A stretch of DNA of 5,244 nt from Candidatus Delongbacteria bacterium (lineage in GTDB: Bacteria > UBA4055). Below the pieces are notes generated by a model that searched no databases, was not told the DNA's origin, and was given only the letters and a program-made list of their open reading frames with translations. Position numbers and translations under genes: made by a program. This document shows, piece by piece, positions 1 to 5,244 of the stretch (within the stretch, counting starts at the first letter, position 1; the number at the start of each line of letters is the position of its first letter). The stretch lies in NCBI GenBank assembly GCA_028702975.1, contig JAQVNT010000130.1, forward strand, positions 1 to 5,244, written 5' to 3'.

Positions 1-18
1 CGTGTGCTCTTCCGATCT
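1..18 (+). other. Illumina TruSeq adapter remnant (non-biological)
   Basis: The first 18 bases, CGTGTGCTCTTCCGATCT, are identical to the 3' end of the Illumina TruSeq read-2 adapter as I remember it. They end exactly in the GATCT at which inserts are ligated, so genomic sequence should begin at base 19. This is untrimmed adapter carried into the assembly and should not be interpreted biologically. It also means the left boundary is a read or contig end. Confidence 0.95.
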
Positions 19-138
19 TGCGGCCCTGACGGAAAATTATGCTCGATCATAGGCAGTAAAAATATTTTTGCAGGTTTAAAGAGAGGAGATACTGTTTCGT
101 TCATTCCTCAGAATTCCTGCTTATGCAAAGAAAGATGA
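19..138 (+). CDS. 3' end of an unidentified + strand gene (partial)
   Basis: A + strand frame is open from the first base after the adapter (TGC at 19) through 39 codons to a TGA at 136-138. It has no start codon in the window, so it would be the C-terminus of a gene truncated by the contig end. The translation looks protein-like, with GSKNIFAGLKRGDTVSFIPQ in the middle followed by a cysteine-containing tail ending CLCKER. The pattern LKxGDxVxFxP weakly recalls the C-terminal TOBE-type segment of some ABC-transporter ATPases, but this is too short to assign. The stop lies two bases from the stop of the convergent outer-membrane protein gene, a compact tail-to-tail arrangement. A 39-codon open frame can occur by chance, so confidence is limited. 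Confidence 0.35.
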   Translation, partial: CGPDGKLCSIIGSKNIFAGLKRGDTVSFIPQNSCLCKER

Positions 139-140
139 TC

Positions 141-1589
141 CTAGAACCTGAAAGAATACATGGCGTGAACTACCGCTTCGCTGAAGCCTTCACTTTGAGG
201 TATGGCCGCATGTAGGGATATCTGCCCCGACTGTGTAGCGTAAATAATACCTATTCCGAAGCTCAGCAGCGTTTCAAGATCTCTTATTTTGTCAATATTG
301 TCATTTTTACCGTTATAAGAACACACATCCGTAAATATATCTATCGCGACTGATTCTGAATTTTCGACCAGATAAAGATCGGCGGTATTAAGAATATAAA
401 TATCCGAGATAAAAGCATCCTCCCTGTACCCTCTGAAAGAATCTGCCCCTCCAAAAGTAATTCTTGCATACTCAGGTACACTTTCATCAAAGATCATGTG
501 ATCATATTCCGATGAAATGCCGAGAAAAATATTTTTTGTGAATTTAATGTTCATATCCGGCGATATAATTATTTCTATACCGTTCCGGTCAGACATACCC
601 GGTTTTTCAATATTCACCGAAGACAAACCTGCACTGAAACTTAAACCGGTATCTTCAGGTATAAGTATGCCGTTATCTGTGTCGCCGTACTCTATCCCTG
701 TGCTGTACCTTGTCACAACTGTTTCCCCTTCTCCGGTAATTTCGGGAATTTCTGAAAAGAAATATTCCTTTTCAATTCCGTATGTAATTCCGGAAAGCGG
801 GTCATAAGAATATTTCTGACTGATCATGAATGATCTCTTAAGATAAAGTTCTTTTCTGAAGACCTGTCCATATTCAACCTCAGTTGAAAGCCTTATTCCG
901 GCCAGAAAAGGCTCCTTGTAATAAAGCCGCAGCTTCTCGGCATCTTCACCTTCTCTTTCCCACAATATCCTTAATTTTCTCATAGTACCGAACAGATTAT
1001 CAGCATTAAGAACCGAATTGACAGAATAAGTCGAACCTTCTTTATCTGATGAATGATAACCTCCGATAAACATGATCTCATTGTATTTCTTTTCTGTCAC
1101 ACTGAACTTTACTCCAAAATTGCCTGAAGGTAAACTTACGATACTAAAATCCGGTCTCTTTACGAATAATCGTGAACTGTATATCCAGTCAGCAGCCCGC
1201 AGAACACTTCTTTCAGAGAATCTCTCTCCTGATTTCAATCCGGTCAGTTTCTTAAGGCTTTCCTTTGAAGTTACATCCGCTCCGCTAAAAATTATATCAT
1301 CTGTCCTTACATAGTTTCCGGCATTTACTGATAAAAAAATACTTTTAACTCCTTCATAATTGTGCAGAGAATCAACCTTAACAGAAGCGAAAGGAAAACC
1401 TTTATTAACATAAAGATCAAGAAGCACTTCGATATTTTGTTCCGCAGACAGAGCGGGATCGATCTCTGATAAGAGTATATCTTCTGTAAAATATTTCTCG
1501 CCTGAAAATATATAATTTACCGGATCCGATGCGAACGAAGCAGATATTAGTGTAAGTAACAAAAAAAATAATTTAACCGAGAATTTCAT
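141..1589 (-). CDS. Omp85 (BamA/TamA-like) outer-membrane protein, two POTRA-like repeats plus barrel
   Basis: A 482-residue protein of the Omp85 superfamily, which inserts or translocates substrates at the outer membrane. Residues 1-20 form a signal peptide: Lys at 2 and 6, a hydrophobic core, then a signal peptidase I site after SFA (18-20). Two POTRA-like periplasmic segments follow at about 26-90 and 96-168; the second has the IxFSG...L..LTGLKSGERFSE pattern. From about 170 to the end, alternating beta-strand sequence fits a 16-strand barrel of roughly 310 residues. The diagnostic loop-6 motif FRGY is at 385-388, inside GGADSFRGYRED. The protein ends in YSFRF, an aromatic C-terminal beta-signal. 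BamA usually has five POTRA domains and TamA three, so this is a short member and probably not the essential BamA. TpsB transporters also have two POTRA domains but usually carry an N-terminal plug helix, which I do not see. The start lies inside the upstream glycosyltransferase gene (17-bp overlap) with no clear Shine-Dalgarno, suggesting translational coupling. The substrate is unknown. Confidence 0.88.
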   Translation of the reverse strand: MKFSVKLFFLLLTLISASFASDPVNYIFSGEKYFTEDILLSEIDPALSAEQNIEVLLDLYVNKGFPFASVKVDSLHNYEGVKSIFLSVNAGNYVRTDDIIFSGADVTSKESLKKLTGLKSGERFSERSVLRAADWIYSSRLFVKRPDFSIVSLPSGNFGVKFSVTEKKYNEIMFIGGYHSSDKEGSTYSVNSVLNADNLFGTMRKLRILWEREGEDAEKLRLYYKEPFLAGIRLSTEVEYGQVFRKELYLKRSFMISQKYSYDPLSGITYGIEKEYFFSEIPEITGEGETVVTRYSTGIEYGDTDNGILIPEDTGLSFSAGLSSVNIEKPGMSDRNGIEIIISPDMNIKFTKNIFLGISSEYDHMIFDESVPEYARITFGGADSFRGYREDAFISDIYILNTADLYLVENSESVAIDIFTDVCSYNGKNDNIDKIRDLETLLSFGIGIIYATQSGQISLHAAIPQSEGFSEAVVHAMYSFRF

Positions 1590-2637
1590 CAGTGATCTTT
1601 TCTGTTCTGTTAGGTACTATTTCAGGACCCGTCGCAGAGAATACGGTTTTGATATCTCCCAAAAGATCCATTTCAGACTGTTCGACATAATTGAAATATT
1701 TATTCTCCTTATAGAACCGCGCAAGATATTCCTGTTCGGTCTGACCGGGTGTTGGAACGAATAATGCCTTTTTCCCTAAAGCGGCAAATTCCATAACACT
1801 GGAGTAACCCGGTCTTGAAATTATCAATTCAGCTCCTTTTATCATAGAAGACAGCTTTTCCCTTTCCACACTTGAATACACAGTCCTGCCGCCTTCCTCT
1901 GTAATATCCTTGTTCTCTGTGACGCCCCTGACTATAATTATTTTACCTTCCAGCTCTTTTGATTGTTCAAGTACTTTCCTCTCAAATATCGTCCTCTGAG
2001 GTTCCGGTCCTGAAATAATAAAAAGGTAATCAGATCTGATAATCTCATTTGATCCTGAAATGTCGGCAAGTATTCCACAGTACTCTATCTTAGAAGATTT
2101 CATGAACGGAACATTATGCGAAAGCTCTCCGGAAAGATTTAATCCGTCTTTTTCGTCAGGAACGAAAATTTTCCTGTATCTTCTAAAATACATCCTGTTG
2201 AAAACAACTGACAATATCTCGAAATGCCTGAGCTGCCCAGGAAGCCTGAAACGAAGCTGGTGAGTGATAAAAAACGAAGGCACTTCTCTCGAATATATGC
2301 CGTACCTGTTGTCGGAAATTATTCTGTCGATATTCAATTTTCGCACAAGCTCTTCAGTGAATCTGTGTTCTTGCCTTAGCTTTATCAGTATTTTAGGTAT
2401 TTGAAAAAAAAGAGAAACTAAAAGCGACCATCCTTTTTTTGTATATCTGACAGAATAATCCTCATGGTCAATAAACTCAGCCCCGCTGATCTCGGACCTG
2501 AGAAGTTCGAGCGAACGGCCTGTCGAAAGGATTATGACATCATGCTCTTTAACAAGCTCTCTTATGAGCGGAAGAGATCTCGTAGCGTGACCCAGACCCC
2601 AGTTCAGTACCGCGTATAATATTCTTCTTTTCTTCAT
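1573..2637 (-). CDS. GT-B glycosyltransferase, GT28/MurG-like (Bacteroidota 'NWGLGHAT' type)
   Basis: A 354-residue cytoplasmic, probably membrane-associated, nucleotide-sugar glycosyltransferase of the GT-B fold. The N-terminal domain opens with a beta strand and the glycine loop NWGLGHATR (12-20), the usual acceptor-side motif. ISDNRYGIYS (107-116), FITHQL (123-128) and NLSGELSH (167-174) follow. The C-terminal domain starts near SGPEPQRT (209-216). The donor-binding region is at about 270-308: ISRPGYSSVMEFAALGKKA, then PTPGQTEQEYLA, the Gly-rich loop and acidic/Gln signature of GT28-type enzymes. These motifs match, from memory, a family frequent in Bacteroidota annotated only as glycosyltransferase. 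Length is normal and the gene looks complete. It is not MurG itself, since the MurG GGxGGH N-terminal motif is absent. Basic, hydrophobic residues around 67-100 and 145-157 could contact membrane. It is first in a likely two-gene operon with the Omp85 gene, which suggests an envelope glycan role; donor and acceptor are unknown. Confidence 0.88.
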   Translation of the reverse strand: MKKRRILYAVLNWGLGHATRSLPLIRELVKEHDVIILSTGRSLELLRSEISGAEFIDHEDYSVRYTKKGWSLLVSLFFQIPKILIKLRQEHRFTEELVRKLNIDRIISDNRYGIYSREVPSFFITHQLRFRLPGQLRHFEILSVVFNRMYFRRYRKIFVPDEKDGLNLSGELSHNVPFMKSSKIEYCGILADISGSNEIIRSDYLFIISGPEPQRTIFERKVLEQSKELEGKIIIVRGVTENKDITEEGGRTVYSSVEREKLSSMIKGAELIISRPGYSSVMEFAALGKKALFVPTPGQTEQEYLARFYKENKYFNYVEQSEMDLLGDIKTVFSATGPEIVPNRTEKITDEILG

Positions 2638-2665
2638 TCCCGCCCGATTATTAAACTATTACGAA

Positions 2666-2694
2666 ATATTACAAAATTTAACTTGACTTTACAA
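2666..2694 (-). promoter_or_regulatory. Putative promoter of the glycosyltransferase-Omp85 operon
   Basis: On the - strand, TTGTAA (2689-2694) and TAATAT (2666-2671) are separated by 17 bp, a good sigma70-type pair. Transcription would start about 20 bases upstream of the glycosyltransferase ATG, leaving a short leader. The only purine-rich stretch before that ATG is GGGCGGGA, a poor Shine-Dalgarno. The -35 element abuts the -35 element of the oppositely directed tRNA promoter. This rests on sequence match alone. Confidence 0.5.
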
Positions 2695-2713
2695 TCTCAA
2701 AATCATATATTTG
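2683..2713 (+). promoter_or_regulatory. Promoter of the initiator tRNA gene
   Basis: TTGACT (2683-2688), a 17-bp spacer and TATATT (2706-2711) form a near-consensus sigma70 promoter whose start point would fall a few bases before the tRNA 5' end at 2723. The same bases read TATATTTG (2706-2713), an exact fit to the Bacteroidota -7 element TAnnTTTG. A TTG core 20 bp upstream roughly fits the -33 box. The sequence therefore satisfies both consensus types. Confidence 0.7.
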
Positions 2714-2722
2714 GGTCGCTAT

Positions 2723-2796
<74 letters not shown>

Positions 2797-2802
2797 CTAC
2801 TG

Positions 2803-2826
2803 AAAAAGAGCCGAACGGCTCTTTTT
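2803..2826. terminator. Bidirectional Rho-independent terminator shared by tRNA-fMet and the ygiQ-like gene
   Basis: The hairpin GAGCC-GAAC-GGCTC (2808-2821) is flanked by five A on the left (2803-2807) and a run of seven T on the right (2822-2828). Read on + it ends the tRNA transcript six bases after the tRNA 3' end. Read on - it has a five-T tail and ends the ygiQ-like transcript. The TAA stop of that gene (2827-2829) overlaps the T run, so the A-tract directly abuts the coding end. Confidence 0.88.
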
Positions 2827-4527
2827 TTATTTCCGCTGCTTTTTACTCTTTTTATACCATTCATTGATTTTTTTCATCACACTTAATTTTTTTTCGACAG
2901 ATACCTGTTCACCGCTTACAGGATCAGAACCTGTAAAGTACAAAACACTTGCAAGAGTAAGAGGGAGTGGTATGAAATTTATCACATTTCCAAGCTCAAT
3001 ATCGAGTTCCTGCAGTTGTTTAATATTCTGTGCTGTTTCTTCATCGGTCTGACCCGGATATCCTGCGTATATGTCAGCAGAGATCTTTAAATTTTTCCCG
3101 TACTCTCCAGCTCTCTTTTTTAAAAATTTAAGATCTTTAACGGCACTCTCTTCCCCGTCGAAACCCATCCGCACCCTCTGCCTATCTGAAAAACTTAACA
3201 CATGAAGCTGCACATTGCCGTCATTTCTTTTTGTCAGGTAGTCTTTGTACATTTCTTTGTCTTTGACCAGAAGCTTCATATCAACATCACCGGCATAGAA
3301 ATTATTCCGGACATTCGGGAACCTGTCGAAACCTTCAATTATTTTAATGATCTCTTCATTTTGCGGTTTGATATTCGGGCAGACATCAGGCAAGGTGCAG
3401 GATAATCTTTCGCATTCGGAACACATTTTCCTGTTGCCTGGTTTTACTGCGTAGTGATTAAAATATGGCGATCCGAATATCCTGACTGTCTTATTGTAGT
3501 CTTTCGACCTGATAAACTTTATGACTTCTTTCCTGATCTCCTCATTCGATCTTGATGATATCATCCTTCCTGAGATAAATATCTCCTGAGAGTCTGAAAC
3601 ATCGTTAAGGCAGCCTCTGTGTGTCAGTATTGAATCTTTTATGAACCTGCAGATCGGGATATCGTCTTTATATTTGGGATGGGGACGGCCTTTGAAACCT
3701 GTTTTATAAAGACTGTCAGTTTCTTCTTCGGTCAGAGGAGTCTGCGCAGTATTTATAACAAGATATCTTCCCACAGCCCTCTGAACAACAGTTTTTGAAT
3801 TGTACGGGTTCATATTTTTGTGAAGCACCAGATGATGCTCAGCTAAAAGTCCCAAATTTCTTTCCAGACTTTCGTGTGAAGGTATCTGGGCATAATTACT
3901 TACCTGACCGATATCTTTGACAATTAAAGCTGTCCCGCTCAGTCTCATGTCATTTTCTATACTCTTTTTGTTTTTCAGCATCCCGCAGATATTCAGAAGA
4001 TTGTACTCGATGTCGCCGAAAAGCAGAAGATCTGCTTTAGTATCCAAAAGTACCGGCTTTCTCAACTTGTCTGACCAGTAATCATAGTGACTTGCCATTC
4101 TCCCTGCCGCTTCAGGTCCCGCGACTAAAACAGGAACATCTTTGTATAGTTCTTTTATCTTTCCGCAGTACCTAATCAGCGCTCTGTCAGGCCTGTTAAG
4201 TCTCTTTCCTCCCGGAACATAAGGATCCGTGCTTCTGAATTTTTTGAAAGCCGTATAATTCATCGCCATGGAATCCTCCTTCCCCGTTATTACAAGAAAA
4301 AAAAGAGAAGGTCTTCCGTAACGCTTCCAGTCGTCATCTTTATCAATATCGGGCATGTCTAGAATTACAGTTTTAAATCCGTTGGAATTCAGGAATCGAC
4401 CCGCTGACGCCACCTGAAAATAAGGATGGTCCACATATGCGTCTCCCGTAACAATAATAACATCCGCTCTTTTCCAGTTCAGATCATCGAATTCTTTTCT
4501 GGTCGCAGGTATAAATCCTTTAAGCAT
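2827..4527 (-). CDS. YgiQ-family radical SAM homologue with a degenerate SAM-cluster motif
   Basis: A 566-residue cytoplasmic protein related to the YgiQ family (function not established). Family hallmarks: FIPATRKEFDDLNW (5-18), VIIVTGDAYVDHP (23-35), DSMAMNYTAFKKFR (85-98), RPDRALIRYC (112-121), HYDYWSDK (147-154), LLDTKADLLLFG (160-171) and GYPGQTDEE (489-497). The radical-SAM site is not intact: where YgiQ has RGCxxxCxxC, this protein has RGCLNDVSDS (304-313), keeping Cys306 but with Val310 and Ser313 in place of the other cluster ligands. A downstream motif CX2CX4CX5C (Cys369, 372, 377, 383) is kept. The YgiQ APEH segment also appears lost (around 438-448). The protein is shorter than E. 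coli YgiQ (739 residues) and lacks most of the C-terminal DUF3362 region. The frame has no disruption, and the ATG is preceded by GGAGAG at 5 bp. Either a repurposed paralogue or pseudoenzyme; canonical radical-SAM chemistry is unlikely. Confidence 0.88.
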   Translation of the reverse strand: MLKGFIPATRKEFDDLNWKRADVIIVTGDAYVDHPYFQVASAGRFLNSNGFKTVILDMPDIDKDDDWKRYGRPSLFFLVITGKEDSMAMNYTAFKKFRSTDPYVPGGKRLNRPDRALIRYCGKIKELYKDVPVLVAGPEAAGRMASHYDYWSDKLRKPVLLDTKADLLLFGDIEYNLLNICGMLKNKKSIENDMRLSGTALIVKDIGQVSNYAQIPSHESLERNLGLLAEHHLVLHKNMNPYNSKTVVQRAVGRYLVINTAQTPLTEEETDSLYKTGFKGRPHPKYKDDIPICRFIKDSILTHRGCLNDVSDSQEIFISGRMISSRSNEEIRKEVIKFIRSKDYNKTVRIFGSPYFNHYAVKPGNRKMCSECERLSCTLPDVCPNIKPQNEEIIKIIEGFDRFPNVRNNFYAGDVDMKLLVKDKEMYKDYLTKRNDGNVQLHVLSFSDRQRVRMGFDGEESAVKDLKFLKKRAGEYGKNLKISADIYAGYPGQTDEETAQNIKQLQELDIELGNVINFIPLPLTLASVLYFTGSDPVSGEQVSVEKKLSVMKKINEWYKKSKKQRK

Positions 4528-4532
4528 TACAA

Positions 4533-4538
4533 CTCTCC
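4533..4538 (-). promoter_or_regulatory. Shine-Dalgarno of the ygiQ-like gene
   Basis: GGAGAG on the - strand ends five bases before the ATG at 4525-4527 and fixes that start. It is the only clear Shine-Dalgarno in the window; the glycosyltransferase and Omp85 starts have weak or no such site. Confidence 0.75.
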
Positions 4539-4560
4539 ATTTAAAAGATGAAATCTAAAT

Positions 4561-4588
4561 AAAAAAGCTGTCAAAAGACAGCTTTTTT
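4561..4588 (-). terminator. Rho-independent terminator of the rightmost gene
   Basis: A perfect 12-bp inverted repeat, AAAAAAGCTGTC (4561-4572) and GACAGCTTTTTT (4577-4588), around an AAAA loop. On the - strand it lies 21 bases after the TAG stop of the rightmost gene and has the expected T tract. It insulates the ygiQ-like gene from upstream transcription. The symmetric A/T arms could also work on +, but no + strand gene is seen to its left. Confidence 0.9.
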
Positions 4589-4609
4589 ATTGCGAATATA
4601 ATTTTAACT

Positions 4610-5244
4610 CTACTTACCGAGCCCGCTGCCTCCAAGCATTCCGGCCAGAACTTCTTCATCCAAAGTGCTTCCGTCGTTGAATTCGATATAGGGTGCTATG
4701 ACCCAGCTCCCTTCAGATTGAGTTTCTTCGTTCCATTCATATTCATCCCAGACTTTTTTCGCTTTAAGCCGTCCTATCTGAATATCGTTCTCGAAAATGT
4801 GGCAGAACACATATTCCTCAGTGTTAAGCTCTGCTACTATCTCGTCCAAAGTCAAAGTAGCCGATTCCATCAGATTATCCATTGATACTGCATCCACCCA
4901 GAAGCTGATGAGGTAAATTCCGAACATATAATCAAGATCGACCTCGCTGATATCTTCAAGTGTCCCATCTGTGAAGGTCAGAATCGCGTCGAAACTCATT
5001 CTGGTTACAAGGTTCTCTTTGAGGCTTACTTCATAATTTAGAATATTAGGTATTGCGTTCGTGTATGTTACAGTAAATGTAAAAGGTGTCATCGTCAGCG
5101 TCATGGACAGCTCCACAGGCATTACATCATCCATAGCGGTCATATACTGCCAGTCACCGGTGAAATCAAGATCAAGGACTTTTGTTCCGGCTGAAAACAC
5201 TTCCATATCCATTAGCGTGGGGAAGTAATCATCATAGGGATATC
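4610..5244 (-). CDS. Acidic beta-rich protein of unknown function, 3' part (5' truncated by window edge)
   Basis: The frame runs from a TAG at 4610-4612 to the right edge without a stop, giving 210 visible residues. An internal ATG at 5210-5212 is not the likely start: the ten codons before it remain open (YPYDDYFPTL) and nothing there looks like a start region. The visible part is acidic, rich in Met, Thr and Asp, and dominated by alternating hydrophobic patterns such as ELSMTLTMTPFTFTVTYT and ATLTLDEIVAEL, suggesting beta strands. A Trp/acidic stretch KVWDEYEWNEETQSEGSW precedes the end, and the C-terminus is Gly-rich (GMLGGSGLGK). There is no hydrophobic anchor or C-terminal sorting signal in view. 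Composition suits a periplasmic or surface-exposed lipoprotein, but the N-terminal signal that would settle this is outside the window. I recognise no family. It is followed by a strong terminator, so it ends its transcription unit. Confidence 0.75.
   Translation of the reverse strand, partial: YPYDDYFPTLMDMEVFSAGTKVLDLDFTGDWQYMTAMDDVMPVELSMTLTMTPFTFTVTYTNAIPNILNYEVSLKENLVTRMSFDAILTFTDGTLEDISEVDLDYMFGIYLISFWVDAVSMDNLMESATLTLDEIVAELNTEEYVFCHIFENDIQIGRLKAKKVWDEYEWNEETQSEGSWVIAPYIEFNDGSTLDEEVLAGMLGGSGLGK

Noticed and set aside
58..69. Perfect A/T palindrome AAAAATATTTTT near the end of the Omp85 gene
   Set aside because: It has no GC stem, and it lies inside the apparent + strand coding frame, so it is unlikely to be a terminator.
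517..807. + strand open frame of 96 codons
   Set aside because: It lies wholly antisense to the well-supported Omp85 barrel and has no recognisable motif or ribosome-binding site.
1072..1314. + strand open frame of 80 codons
   Set aside because: It is antisense to the POTRA-like region of the Omp85 gene and is a shadow of that coding sequence.
2060..2263. + strand open frame of 67 codons
   Set aside because: It is antisense to the conserved glycosyltransferase and shows no features of its own.
2864..3052. + strand open frame of 62 codons
   Set aside because: It is antisense to the C-terminal part of the ygiQ-like gene, with low-complexity Ser/Thr content typical of a shadow frame.
3202..3405. 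+ strand open frame of 67 codons
   Set aside because: It is antisense to the cysteine-motif and APEH-equivalent region of the ygiQ-like gene, and coding evidence is on the other strand.
2827..4527. A frameshift as the explanation for the lost radical-SAM cysteines
   Set aside because: The flanking family motifs on both sides are in one continuous frame, and the ungapped alignment resumes directly after the motif, so substitutions explain it better.

Overview
The window appears to be one end or a short contig from an uncultivated, moderately AT-rich Gram-negative bacterium. An outer-membrane Omp85-type protein implies two membranes. The glycosyltransferase closely resembles, from memory, a family common in Bacteroidota, and the tRNA promoter carries a Bacteroidota-like -7 element (TATATTTG). 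The tRNA gene does not encode CCA. Together these suggest Bacteroidota or another FCB-group lineage; this is inference, not a classification. The first 18 bases are an Illumina adapter remnant, so the left edge is a sequencing or assembly artefact.

Layout from left to right: adapter (1-18); the apparent 3' end of an unidentified + strand gene (19-138); an Omp85/BamA-TamA-like outer-membrane protein on - (141-1589); a GT-B glycosyltransferase on - (1573-2637), which precedes the Omp85 gene in transcription and overlaps it by 17 bp; an 85-bp intergenic region with back-to-back promoters; an initiator tRNA-fMet on + (2723-2796); a bidirectional terminator (2803-2826); a YgiQ-family protein on - (2827-4527); a strong terminator (4561-4588); and the 3' part of an acidic, beta-rich protein of unknown function on - (4610 to the right edge).

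Two transcription units can be argued. The glycosyltransferase and Omp85 genes form a translationally coupled pair, which would link a cytoplasmic sugar-transfer step to outer-membrane assembly or export; that functional link is inference from overlap only. The YgiQ-like gene is flanked by terminators and appears monocistronic.

The most unusual item is the YgiQ homologue. It keeps the family's N-terminal motifs and a four-cysteine motif downstream, but only one of the three radical-SAM CX3CX2C cysteines remains (Cys306, with Val310 and Ser313 replacing the others). The frame is intact over 566 codons, so it looks like a maintained, non-canonical paralogue or pseudoenzyme rather than obvious debris. 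No CRISPR array, insertion sequence, toxin-antitoxin pair or other mobile system is visible.
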